Shown: positions 33,450-44,634 of the stretch, one piece after another
Position numbering within the stretch: the first letter of the stretch is position 1
Layout: each line of letters starts with the position of its first letter
Origin: Deroplatys truncata
Taxonomy: Eukaryota > Arthropoda > Insecta > Mantodea > Mantidae
DNA: 64,000 nucleotides
Direction: 5' to 3'
Assembly: GCA_030765065.1 (NCBI GenBank)
Contig: CM060989.1
Coordinates: 55,628,001 to 55,692,000, forward strand
Position numbers and translations under genes: made by a program
Notes under the pieces: generated by a model
The model's input: the letters and a program-made list of their open reading frames with translations, nothing else
Told to the model about the DNA's origin: nothing
Database searches by the model: none

Positions 33450-34128
33450 ACTCAGAAACGAACAGTCGGATAAACACCAAACTTGATATTTAGGTTCAGT
33501 ATCTTCCAGAGATGCGACAAGAAGGTTTTCAAGAAAATCCCCCACCCCAGATTTCCCTTTACATGGAACATTTTTCGAAAATTTTAATATTCTCAAAAAT
33601 GGCTTTAACGATTTTGATTAAAAATCATACGTTTAAGATATTTTTATGACAAATGAAACGTATATGTGGAATTTTCTGGGAATGTCTCCAAAAGTATTCT
33701 TCATTGTGAACGACTTTTGCATAACTGGTAAACCATAAGAGATAGATAAAATTTTACCACACAAATAATTCAGATCGCGTTAAAATACACAATTTATGTT
33801 GTATACATTTTTTTTGTTGAGTGAACGATTTTCGAGATATTGCTTGTTATTCCCTTAAATTTTCCAATACTTTTTCTCAAATGAGAATTCGTTATTCATT
33901 TTTTATGTACTGGACACACAAAGAGAATGGAATACTGCACATAGCAACCAGCTCTTAAAATATTTGACTATCGCGTACAGCCTACCAATTCCCCTTGCAT
34001 CTACAAGAAAATTAGCAATAAGATTAACATCTCGATTAACATGAAGCATATGGAGAATAAGCGTTTGTAAAAACAGTTTGTACAAGAGTAGAGAAAGTCA
34101 TGCGAGTGTAACACATCAGACTTTTTTT
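33259..34128 (-). mobile_element. RepA, complete, nested in older RepA
   Basis: Both ends are intact (TTTTTACTTTCTCTACTACG; ACACATCAGACTTTTTTT). The microsatellite is pure (TG)n of about 25 units (33396-33446). It lies in opposite orientation to the older copy around it. Confidence 0.9.
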
Positions 34129-34130
34129 AA

Positions 34131-34168
34131 ATTCAGGGGTCCTCAAAACACATATTTCTGGTGAAAGT
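34131..34168 (+). mobile_element. RepA 3'-part fragment
   Basis: ATTCAGGGGTCCTCAAAACA followed by CATATTTCTGGTGAAAG matches the region after the CA tract. It is probably the remainder of the older host copy, with intervening sequence lost. Confidence 0.5.
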
Positions 34169-34794
34169 TCACTATTAATGGCTGCCAATACTAAAAGGCG
34201 TAGCATCAAACTTAAGCTTTATAAGGGAGGTACTTTCTACCATAGTCATTTGTTTGAAACCACCACCACTATATAAACGTCAAGTCGGGTACTTCTGGGA
34301 CTGCCTTCGTACAATGGAAAACAATAACATTCAACAAATACTTAATTTGATTAACAAGGTCTTCTAAGAAGTAAACACCTGAAAATGTAATATGAAACAA
34401 ATGAATGCTATATATGCCATGCAATTTTTCCAGTATGTAATTACAAATTCCAGTATAAGCAATATGCAAAAAACTTCAAGTATATTTCCAGTATAAGTAG
34501 ACACCCTGCAATAATAAGCCGTGAATTTGCTTCATGCAAGTTTTCTGTTAATATACAAATCAACATAAAGGTCTGAAAGTTCTTAAGTTGCTTAATACAT
34601 CGGTTTGGTTTCGTGCAACTAGGGGGAAGTCCATATGATACATTGTCCGCTCGCTTTGACCCCACCGCAAATGACATTCCCGTCTCAATGACAACCAACA
34701 GACGTGAGGATAAAATTATGAATCACGAGGTTTTATTGGTTCATCAACGGCTTTGCGTACTTCCTCTCAGCTCCATGAATAATAATGGGCTTGT
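34169..34794. other. Anonymous interval
   Basis: Frames at 34269-34469 and 34441-34698 have no recognised domain. Confidence 0.45.
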
Positions 34795-34965
34795 AAATGT
34801 AGAGGAGGCTTTAAAACTTTCCAACTGATTTATCTTGCAAGCAACACGTACTCAAGAAAGCAATTTATGGTGTTTGTTGCTTCATTTGAGGTGGGAAAAC
34901 GATGTTGGTTACGTTTTATTTAGTGCATACTTCAAGGTCATTTCATGATCAGCTCAAGGTTGTTC

Positions 34966-35805
34966 TTTTTTTACTTTCTCTACTACGTATAGCAAGTAGG
35001 GGAAGTATTGTATTCCACCCAAAAATTCGATACCGAGATTTCACCGGAAATGCATGTTTTGAGAACCCCTGAATCCAAAAAAAGCATCTTTATAAACATG
35101 TCCATGTGTGTGTGTCTGTGAACAGCATAACTCGGAAACGAACAGTCGGATAAACACCAAACTTGGTATTTAGGTTCAGTATCTTTCAGAGATGCAACAC
35201 GAAGGTTTTCAACAAAATCCCCCACCCCAGATTACCCTTTAAATGGAACATTTTTCGAAAATTGTTATTTTCTCGAAAATGGCTCTAACGATTTTGATTA
35301 AAATATCATACGTTTATTTCATGACAAATGAAATGTACCTCTAGAATTTTCTGGGAATGTCTCCAAAAGTATTCTTCATTGTGAACGACTTTTGCATAAC
35401 TAGTAAACTATAAGAGATAGACAAATCTTTACTACACAAAAAACGTAGATTGCGTTAAAATACACAATTTATGTCATATACATTTTTTTTTGAGTGAACC
35501 ATTTTCAAGATATTACCTGTTATTCCCTTAAATTTTCCAATATTTATACTTTTTCTCAAATGGGAATTCGTTATTCATTTTTTTGTCCTGGTAATACAAA
35601 GAGAATGGAATACTCCACATAGCAACCAGCTCTTAAAACATTTGACTATCGCTTAATGCCTACCAATTCCCCTTGCATCTACAAAAAAATTAGCAATAAC
35701 ATTAACATCTCGATAAACATGAAGCATATGGGGAATATGCGTTTGTGAAAATAGTTTGTACAAGAGTAGAGAAAGTCATGTGAGTGTAACACATCAGATT
35801 CTTTT
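34966..35805 (-). mobile_element. RepA, complete, inside palindromic element
   Basis: It starts TTTTTTTACTTTCTCTACTA and ends CACATCAGATTCTTTT. The TG tract is short (35105-35117). Its position just inside the left arm dates it after the palindromic element. Confidence 0.85.
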
Positions 35806-35827
35806 AAATAGGAACCCAAGTTTTTTT

Positions 35828-36030
35828 GTTTTAGACAAAATCATCACGTTTTGTCTGAAAACCACTTTTATTAAACCAACCACAATTTTACAAAACATTT
35901 AAGAAGTTTGAAGAAACCTAATGTCTGTGTTTAAAGTGCGTTTGTTTTCTACTAAATTGAAACAAATAAAATCCAAGTTAGTATTTCAAACTTCTTAAAT
36001 ATTTTATAAAATAATGGTTGGTTTAATAAA
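35828..36030. repeat. Two nested hairpins in core of palindromic element
   Basis: GTTTTAGACAAAA pairs with TTTTGTCTGAAAAC (35828-35862). Next to it, 35866-35912 pairs with 35984-36030 over about 47 bp with few mismatches (TTTTATTAAACCAACCA against TGGTTGGTTTAATAAAA). Confidence 0.75.
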
Positions 36031-36270
36031 AAAAAAATGTTTGAGGCAAAAATAGTTTGCTTTTAAGTGTAAATGTAAAACCAAAATACGAAAATTGTGG
36101 TTCTCGTTTAGAAACATTGATCTGACGAAATGACCTTGAAAGCGTACGCTAAATAAAGCGTAACTCATAATTGTTTTCCTCCCTCAAATGAGGAAACATT
36201 CACAATAAATTGTTTTCTTGAAAACCTCTTGCTTTCAAAACAATCAGCTGGAGTGTCTTTTTAATGAATA

Positions 36271-37057
36271 CGCTATATATAGAATAGTAAATACAGAATT
36301 GTTAATTCAAGTAGCGGCTACTTCCCAGTGAAACGGTAACGTCTCGACTGCCACTGCCGGTGCCGGGCGCGCGATTTAGTCAGTTGGGACGCATGATTCT
36401 CAAGGACTGGCCGTGTTGTACGCACTTCTCTATTTACATTGTGTATTAGTTTACGTGTTACTTAGCATCATTACTCTTTGTTAATGATGCCGTAATTCAG
36501 TGTTAAAGAGAGTTTATATACGATAATTACGTGAAAACTGATTCTTGCAGAGAAGTGAGAGAAACTGTTCGACGAAAGTTCCGAGAGACAGTATCTGTGA
36601 ATGATAGGAAATAGGTTCCAGGCCCCGTGATCTAACTTAAGATAAGTTAGACACAATAGGGGAACGTCTCGAACATTCGCTGTAAAAAACACTCCGTCGT
36701 CTCACTCAAGAGACAGCGGTGTCAACATCCTTAGCCAGAAATGCAACAAAGTTACTTAAATTCATACGCAATGTCGTCGATTTACTGCCGAGGGACATTT
36801 TCAACATCGCTCATAACACAGGTAAGTGTTCCATTATTATTTTCAGTAATGCGCTCAGTAAACACTTTACGCCCAACGATTCGGTCTCTCTTTCTCGCAT
36901 ACCCTACCGCACTTTGTCGGCCAATACTGTGCATTTGGGTCCTGCACACGTGAAGTGCACTGGCGCGCAAAGCGTTTTTCCCGCACTCTGTTTTCCCTCT
37001 TGTCACTATAAGTTTAGGTCAACGCCACTAAATGGTAGCACACTTCAGCAGAAGTTA
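36271..37057. other. Anonymous interval, partly GC-richer
   Basis: A GC-rich spot lies at 36345-36375 (GCCGGTGCCGGGCGCGCG). The plus frame 36719-37132 runs into the hairpin that follows and shows no domain. Confidence 0.4.
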
Positions 37058-37241
37058 GCGTTACACTGTAGCAGAAGTGGGCAACATGCACAAGAGCGGA
37101 AACTTCTCCGGATTTCTCCATACTATCCTTAATCTCGACTACAATTTAACTTAGACATTGCTTACTTCATCTCCTAAATGGAGAAATCGGAAGAAGTTTC
37201 CGCTCTTGTGCATGTTGCCCACTTTTGCTACAGTGTAACGC
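37058..37241. repeat. Near-perfect 63-bp inverted repeat, 58-bp loop
   Basis: 37058-37120 and 37179-37241 are inverted copies with only three mismatches (GCGTTACACTGTAGC... against ...GCTACAGTGTAACGC). The loop is AT-rich. A transcript would fold into a long, nearly continuous hairpin. It could be a small MITE, a small-RNA precursor or a recent inverted duplication. Confidence 0.85.
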
Positions 37242-37964
37242 AGTTATATCAACTTGTTCATAACCACAACATTATGCAGCAGATGTTATTTCACATTTTC
37301 AGGGCTGTTTGACTGAAATTTTCTGAACACTCATGAGCCGCTATATTACACACGTTTATTCCAAGAATGTTTTGAAATAGGAGTGTCAGACTTTGTGAGA
37401 GGGAAAAGAGAAATGTTTGGCCACGTTAATTTTTCCTCCTTGTCATGCATAAGGTATATTTCAACGCCTGCAACGCGGCCGCAATGCCACTGTCAATCTG
37501 ACGTATAGCCAGGAAATACCTGACACACAAGGACAGGTGTCCGGAACATGTCTCGCGAATGACATGAGGCCATTTCTGACTTTCAATTGCGAAAGCAAGA
37601 AGGTGGTACATAGCATTGAAAAAATAAGCTAACATCTTTATGATCAAATCAGCTCTAAAATTGGAAAGAGTGATATTTATTATTAGCATTGCTAAAATTG
37701 AAGTTGCCCTATTGAACTGCTGCTCCACGTGTTTCACTTCCTGAATTAATGATTTTTATCATGATTACGTATTTTTAAATTGTCTCAAATTTAATGGTAA
37801 TGGCACATTTATACCTTATTATTTTAGTTCGTGACATAATTTTAACTTCAGTTCATAAAATAGTCCCTGTTTTAACCAATAATGTGATATTTGCTTCAAT
37901 TACACAGTTTCAGACCAGTAATGTAGAAAAATATTAAGAGCGCTGACCAATAAAGACAGACCGA
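37242..37964. other. Anonymous interval
   Basis: A 103-codon minus-strand frame (37426-37737) has no recognised domain and ordinary AT-rich composition. Confidence 0.4.
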
Positions 37965-38812
37965 TTTTTTTTACCTTCTCTACTACCTACAATAAGTAGA
38001 GAAAGTATTGTATTCCCCCCCAAAAATTCGATATAGAGATTTCACCGGAAATATATGTTTTGAGACCCCCTGAATAAAAAAAAAAGCATTTTTGGAAACA
38101 TGTCTGTGTGTGCGTGTGTGTGTCTGTGAACTGCATAACTCAGAAACGAACAGTCGGATAAACACCAAACTTGGTATTTAGGTTCAGTATCTTCCAGAGA
38201 TGCGACACGAAGGTTTTCAAGAAAATCCCCCCACCCCAGATTACCCTTTACATGGAACATTTTTCGAAAATTTTTATTTTCTCAAAAATGGCTAACGATT
38301 TTTATTAAAATAGCATATGTTTAAGATATTTTCATGACAAATGAAATGTATATCTCGAATTTTCTGGGAATGTCTCCAAAAGTATTCTTCATTGTGAACG
38401 ACTTTGGCACCATAAGAGATAGACAAAATTTTACTACACAAAAAATGTAGATCGCGTTAAAATACACAATTTATGTCATACATTTTTTTGTTGTTGAGTG
38501 AACCATTTTCGAGATATTGTTTGTTATACCCTTAAATTTTCTAATACTTATAATTCTTTTCAAAGGGGAATTCGTTATTCATTTTTTTTATGCACTGGAC
38601 ATACAAAGAGAATGGAATACGCCAAATAGCAACCAGCTGTTAAAATATTTGACTATCGCTTAAAGCCTACCATATTCCCCTTGCACCTACAAGAAAATTA
38701 GCAATAAGATTAACATCTCGAGTAACATGAAGCATATGAAGAATAAGCGTTTGGAAAAAAAGTTTGTACAAGAGTAAAGAAAGTCATGTGAGTGTAACAC
38801 ATCAGATTTTTT
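37965..38812 (-). mobile_element. RepA, complete
   Basis: TTTTTTTTACCTTCTCTACT to CACATCAGATTTTTT. It ends directly at the C-terminal end of a mariner remnant, which it may have truncated. A 12-bp deletion removes part of the CTTTTGCATAACTGGTAAAC block near 38405. Confidence 0.85.
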
Positions 38813-38813
38813 C

Positions 38814-39316
38814 ACAGATATTCAATGTTGACATGATCTTTTTCAAATAGTCCCCGCCTACTTGAACGCAGTTTTTAGCATCTCTGCCAGGCCTCGGGAC
38901 ACATGGTGCAGGCCATTTTTTGTCAGGTCTTTGAGAATCGCCTCACTTTTCTTCAGCATTGCTACAATGCTCTCGAATCAAATGCCACGGAGCTTTGCCT
39001 TTAGTGATAGGAATAAAAATGAAAGCACAGAGGGCAATATAGGGGCTATAAGGCGGATGCCGCACACAGGTAATGTTATATTTAGCCAAAAATTCCTGGA
39101 CTTGATTTGCGACGTGAGGTATGTGTTGTGATGAAGTTCTGGACGTTTCCTTGCAATGCGTTTCCTCAGTGTAGCCAATACTGACATGTAGTACGCTGCT
39201 GTAACAGTAGTGTGAGGGGGAACTGCATGCTGGTACACCATTCCATTCCGAAACACCAGGCCCACCTTGCTTAGCACAGAGGACTCGGCCTTCTTAGGAG
39301 TCAATTTTTTAAACAA
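38814..39316 (-). pseudogene. Mariner transposase, C-terminal two thirds, decayed
   Basis: On the minus strand: GMVYQHAVPPHTTVTAAYYM, SVLATLRKRIARKRPELHHN, and after frame changes HPPYSPYIALCAFIF (where D residues of the usual SPDLAPCDFF have been lost), KKSEAILKDLTKNGL and a C-terminus ending near 38822. Order and spacing are those of a mariner-like transposase. The second Asp segment (HHDNAPAH-type) is deleted. It is inactive and may have been cut by the adjacent RepA. Confidence 0.65.
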
Positions 39317-39771
39317 TTTATCATCAATTCAAATGACAAATGTGAACTAATCCTGAGTTGAATTATTTAAATAAATCTTTTATATTCATAGATTAAGGTG
39401 CACCAATTTGAAGTATTTTATATGACCGCTGCAGGCCATTTTATTTCACTACACAAAAGGATTTCTAGTTATATTCTAAACTGGGACATATTGCATTCGT
39501 TTGGAAACCACTCAAATTTAGCACCGAAACCAAACATGCCCCCAATATCTTAGCACGGTTGTTCCCACCTATATAAAGTTCAGTTTCTATTGCTGTCACT
39601 TTTGGTCATATTTAAAACATGCAGTGTAAATATAGTGCTACCAGTGAGACGATTAGGAAGTATCTCGTTCCTGCCAACCTAGAAACATTTTATTATTTTA
39701 ACGAAGATATAGTTGCTATTAATTTTTACAATTTCTTAGCAAGATGGTGGGATTCCAACCCCGAAAACTTC
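39317..39771. other. Anonymous interval
   Basis: Nothing recognised before the SINE. Confidence 0.45.
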
Positions 39772-40040
39772 GTCCTCCGTAATGTAGTGGTTACCATGCT
39801 AGCGGGTTCAAACTCGGCGGAGGGCGATGGATTTTTTCGGGCACAAAAATCTTTCGCATGGCTTCCTTGGGAAGGGAAATAAAGCAGGTGGTCCCGTGTA
39901 GTAGATTTACAGCACGTAAAAGAACCTCAAGCCTGAGGCCTCTGAGCAAAATTCCCGGTCTTTCATGCCCAATATAGAACGGGACGCTAAGGACCTCAGC
40001 GGTTAAAGAGCGTCCATAAATAAAGCTCTAATTTAATTTA
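39772..40040 (+). mobile_element. SINE-1 with deleted anticodon arm
   Basis: The head goes from ACCATGCTAG directly to CGGGTTCAAACTCGG, losing the anticodon arm. The full body follows, including CAAGCCTGAGGCCTCTGAGC and the tail TCCATAAATAAAGCTC. Confidence 0.8.
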
Positions 40041-40307
40041 ATCCCGAAAACCCCTCCATAACTACGCGTCTGATACAGATACGAGTATGCTTTTTGTTTG
40101 GAAGGTAAAGCGATCGTTTATGACAGATTAAAGCTTACAGGTACCAAAATATAACCTTTCTAGATCTTGCAGTTTTTAAACAAATATTTTCAAAATATTG
40201 TCACATAACTAGTCTAGCTCAATTATAAGTGCGTTTTAAATTTCATTTAGATACCTTTAACACTTTATCTTTAATACATATATCTCACTTTAATTATGCT
40301 AATTAAA
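40041..40307. other. Anonymous interval
   Basis: AT-rich, no features seen. Confidence 0.45.
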
Positions 40308-40500
40308 TTTTCTGGTGTGATACACTCATATGACTTTCTCTACCCTCCATCTTTATTAGTGTTATACAAAGTATTCTTACTAAAGCTTATTTTGCTATTT
40401 ACTACATTTAATCCAAATAAACCTTTGCAGGAATAGCTACATTACACATTTCGTTATGAATAGAAAACAGAACAGCGATAATCAAACGTTTAAGAACATA
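40308..40500 (+). mobile_element. Old RepA relative, 5' part
   Basis: TTCTGGTGTGATACACTCAT to AATCAAACGTTTAAGAACAT matches the old-branch start, like 9561-9762. It ends before the SINE-2 copy. Confidence 0.65.
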
Positions 40501-40522
40501 AGTACAATATGATTTCAGCCTG

Positions 40523-40796
40523 GTCCCGTAGCTCACTCGATAGAGCAACTGCATGTTGTGCTAGGGGTCCCGGGTTAGATTGACGGCTGGGGGATGGGAA
40601 TTTTTCTCTAGCCAAGATTATTCCTTATTCTCCCCAGAGTATGGGAGTATGAATGAGAGTATGATCTAATAATTAAAATCTAAACAGCAAGAAACCCAAC
40701 GACAAGAGTTACACGAGTTAACACCATTGCAATAAGTTCCAAAGGAAAGGCCGCCGATAAGACCAATGCAGTTAAAGGTGGGATATAAATGGAACT
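40523..40796 (+). mobile_element. SINE-2 with RepA at its tail
   Basis: GTCCCGTAGCTCACTCGATA (A-box region) and GTCCCGGGTTAGATT (B-box, mutated) start it; the body runs to GGATATAAATGGAACT. A RepA copy begins in the A-run that forms the SINE's 3' tail. Confidence 0.8.
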
Positions 40797-41635
40797 AAAA
40801 AAATCTGATGTGTACACTCACATGACTTTCTCTACTCTTGTACAAACTATTTTTACAAACTCTTATTCTCCATATGCTTCATGTTAATTGAAATGTTAAT
40901 CTTATTGCTAATTTTCTTGTAGATACAAGGACAATTGGTAGGCTTTAAGCGATAGTCAAATATTTTAAGAGCTGGTTGCTATGTGGAGTATTCCATTCTC
41001 TTTGTGTGTCCAGTACATAAAAAATGAATAACGAATTCCCATTTGAGAAAAAGTATTGGAAAATTTAAGGGAATAAGAAGCAATATCTCGAAAATGGTTC
41101 ACTCAACAACAAAAAATGTATGACATAAATTGTGTATTTTAACGCGATCTACATCTTTTGTGTAGTAAAATTTTGTCTATCTCTTATGGTTTACCAGTTT
41201 ACCAAAAGTCTTTCACAATGAAGAATGCTTTTGGAGACATTCCCAGAAAATTCAAGATATACATTTTATTTGTCATGAAAATATCTTAAACATATGATAT
41301 TTTAATCACAATCGTTAGAGCCATTTTTGAGAAAATTAAAATTTTCGATAAATGTTCCATGTAAAGGGTACTCTGTGGTGGGGGGGATTTTCTTGAAAAC
41401 CTTCGTGTCGCATCTCTGGAAGATACTGAACCTAAATACCAAGTTTGGGGTTTATCCGACTGTTCGTTTCTGAGTTATGCTGTTCACAGACACACACACG
41501 GACATGTTTCCAAAAATGCTTTTTTTTGATTCAGGGGATCTCTAAACATGTATTTCCGGTGAAATCTCGGTATCGAATTTTTGGGTGGAATACAATACTT
41601 CCCCTACTTACTCTACGTAGTAGAGAAAGTAGAAA
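40797..41635 (+). mobile_element. RepA, complete, in SINE-2 tail
   Basis: AAAAAAATCTGATG to GTAGTAGAGAAAGTAGAAA. The CA tract is very short (CACACACACGG). The join with the SINE tail supports A/T-run targeting. Confidence 0.85.
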
Positions 41636-42763
41636 TTATAATTCTATTTAAAACAAAATTAAGACATTCGAGGCCGGGACGGGTGGTACATTATAAACGT
41701 ATTCTCGTCCGTGCTGTCCTCTATTGTTTCTAAGGCCGGATCGACTCTAGTTACGAATTCTGGCGCCTAAGAGAACAGACTGGTTAGCAGACTTTCTTTA
41801 AACCTCAATTAGAGTTCCCAAGCTAGAACAAAAGCTTACCTTTTGTTACTCCCACACCAGCTTTACTTCAAACTCATTCACTCACCTAGAACAAAGCAAA
41901 CAATCACCACAATGTTAGTTATGGGTCTAGCCTGAGTAGGACACAAAACAAATACAATGTAAACAAAATGGAAAAAAAACAAGAGACTGTAGCTTTCCAC
42001 TTAGAAACCTGCCATGCCCAAAACGTGAGAAAGAGAAGGGCTAAAAAAATTGTTCATGAGCCTTGAAAAAGAAATCGTGATATGGCAAGTGTAGAAAACA
42101 ATAAAGAATGTACACAAAGTTCTACAAGTACATACAGTGCTGCAAAAACTGAAGCACGTTTATAACTTCGTATACATTTAACAGGATTTCTTAGTAGAAA
42201 CAGCAGCTACGCTCGGAGATCCTCTCTCTCTGTATAGTTGCTGCAAATTTAGAAAAGGTTCAAACGATATGACGCTTGAAAGAAGTGATAAAACTTGCCG
42301 TTCTCTCCTGACCGTAGAAATGTATGACGTTATTTTGACTGCATGACACAACCGTACAATAAAGACACGCCCGCATCTAACAAAGAAGCGGCATATCGTT
42401 TCTACCTTTTCTAAATCTTGCACAAAGTATACAATGTCTGTTCATGGGATGTTTTGAACACAGTTTTTTCTTGAGGGGATGATAAAAAAGAGAACATAAG
42501 TAAAATATATTCCTTATTCTTGTTTTCTGGTCGGAAATATATTGTTCACCATAGTAATATAAATAAATAATTTAGGTGGCCCAAAAAAGTAGGTGTATAT
42601 AGTTGTAAAGTAGGAATAACTTGTGTTTTGACACGCTCCCTATTTACCTACTGGGGGGCTACTTATTTCACGAACCAATCACTTCAGAAGGTCAGCTATG
42701 ATTATTCACTTGTGGAGCCTTCAAGAAGCTGACTTAAAGGAGCGCGTGTCAATCACCAGGTTC
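41636..42763. other. Anonymous interval with a short inverted repeat
   Basis: GACACGCTCC (about 42630) and GGAGCGCGTGTC (about 42740) are inverted and enclose about 110 bp, possibly a small element. An 81-codon minus frame (42178-42423) has no recognised domain. Confidence 0.4.
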
Positions 42764-43055
42764 GTTCTCTGTGGTGTAGTGGTTAGCATACTAGCCTCTA
42801 GTTCCAGAGGTCGCGGGTTCAAACCCGGCGGAGGGCGATGGATTTTTTTTCAGGCGTAAAAATCCTTAGCATGGTTTCCTTCGGAAGGGAAGTAAAGCCG
42901 GTTGTCCGTATCGTAAATATACGGCACGTAAAAGAACCTCAAGCCTGATAAAGAGGTCTCTGAGCAAAATTACCGGTCTTTCACGCCCAATCTAGAACGG
43001 GACGCTAAGAACGATAGTAGTTAAAGTGCGTCCATAAATAAAACTCGATTTAATT
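42764..43055 (+). mobile_element. SINE-1, near complete
   Basis: The head is well kept (GTGGTGTAGTGGTTAGCATA, GGGTTCAAACCCGGCGGAGG) and the body runs through ATACGGCACGTAAAAGAACC to CATAAATAAAACTCG. The anticodon arm can pair (CCTCT with AGAGG) but has a short loop. Confidence 0.85.
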
Positions 43056-43518
43056 CTCCCTTTTTGTAATACAAGTTGCTTTATTTCTTTTCATAGACAT
43101 TAAGAATCATGATCCTTCAAATTTGAGATTCATCATCAAGCATAGGCATTTCTAAGCCTACTATCACTGGACTATAGGACTATTTACCTGTGTGTAAAAC
43201 ATTAACATAAAACAGCCAGGAGTTTGAGAAAGAAAGAAATCTGAAGCTAAAGACGAGCTGAAAGACTGAAATTGCACAAACGACACGAAAGTGGCATTCC
43301 AACAACGCGCTTGACAATCTATTGCTTCAAAAATACGTTTACTGCTAAGGGTTCAGTGTTTAATGTATCCTAAAGTTTAAGACGTTTTTGAAGAAGTGTC
43401 ATATGAAAGAAGTATTAGATGGCGATTTGCCAGAAATAACATGGTTAACACCACTTTTCGTACACTCATTTCCCTGATTTTCCATTACTATATTGGAAAA
43501 TTTTCCCTGACAATCGAA
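43056..43518. other. Anonymous interval
   Basis: Nothing recognised before the next RepA copy. Confidence 0.45.
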
Positions 43519-44469
43519 TTTTTTACTTTCTCTATTACGTATAGCAAGTAGGGGAAGTATTGTATTCCACCCAAAAATTCGATACCGAGATTTCACCGAA
43601 AATACATGTTTTGAGACCCCCTGAATAATAAAAAAAACATTTTTGGGAACATGTCCGTGTGTGTGTCTCAACAGCATAACTCAGAATCGAACAGTCGGAT
43701 AAACAGCAAACTTGGATTTAGGTTCAGTATCTTCCAGAGATGCGACACGAAGGTTTTCAACAAAATCCCCCCACCCCAGACTACCCTTTACATGGAACAT
43801 TTTTAAAATTTTAATTTTCTCAAAAATGGCTATAATGATTTTGATTAAAATATCATTTGTTTAAGATATTTTTATGACAAATAAAATGTATATCTTGAAT
43901 TTCCTGGGACTGTCTCCAAAAGTATTCTTCATCGTGAACGACTTTTGCATAACTGGTAAACCATAAGAGATAGACAAAATTTTACTATACAAAAAAATGT
44001 AGATCGCGTTAAAATACACAATTTATGTCATATACATTTTTTTTTTGTAGCGTGAACCATTTTCGAGATATTCCTTGTTATTCCCTTAAATTTTCCAATA
44101 CTTATTTTCTCAAATGGGAATTGGTTATTCATTTTTTTTTGTTCTTGGATATGCAAAGAGCATTAATCTGTGGCAAAGAGAATGGTGCTGCACATAGCAA
44201 CCAGCTATTAAGAGATATGTCTATGCTTAAAGGCATTTCTATATTGCCCTTGCAAATACAAAACAAGAGGAACATAGTACGCCTTAAGCGACAGTCAAAT
44301 ATTTTTAGAACTGGTCGCTATGTGTAAAATGTAATTCTCTTTGCATGTCAAAAGATCGTTTCTGCAAATGTTTATCTCGATGAATATGAAATAGATGGAG
44401 AATAAGAGCTTGTAAAAATAGATTGTACAAGAGTAGAGAAAGTCATGCGAATGTAACACAGAATTTTTT
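43519..44469 (-). mobile_element. RepA, longest copy (951 bp)
   Basis: Complete ends; it carries the long-subfamily insertion (CATTAATCTGTGG near 44161) and in addition the segment of the short form (ACAGTCAAATATTT near 44290). It therefore looks like a recombinant or intermediate between the two subfamilies. Confidence 0.85.
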
Positions 44470-44634
44470 GTGGTACTGCAACATTATTTCCAAAATTATT
44501 ATATATATTGAAATCAGAATGTAGTAATTTTTAACTAATTGAAACTATGCAATGTTGTTTCATTGGTATTTTTAATCAGCCTCCACCTTCACCATAACCT
44601 TCCAACGCTCTTTCTGTTATTTTATTTGGTTATA

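Larger units (their letters stand above)
34795..36270. mobile_element. Palindromic long-TIR element split by RepA
   Basis: Arms of about 150 bp face each other: about 34795-34955 and 36125-36270. Matching blocks include CCAACTGATT/AATCAGCTGG, CTTCATTTGAGG/CCTCAAATGAGG and TCAAGGTCATTTC/GAAATGACCTTGA. Without the RepA copy it would be about 635 bp. No coding sequence lies between the arms, so it fits a MITE or fold-back element of unknown superfamily. Confidence 0.6.

Noticed and set aside
36719..37132. 137-codon plus frame across the 37-kb hairpin.
   Set aside because: It ends inside one hairpin arm and is open on overlapping frames; no domain.
42764..42838. tRNA-like sequences as functional tRNA genes.
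   Set aside because: Each is followed by a shared non-tRNA body, occurs in several copies with damaged anticodon arms, and lacks a regular seven-base anticodon loop. They are SINE heads.
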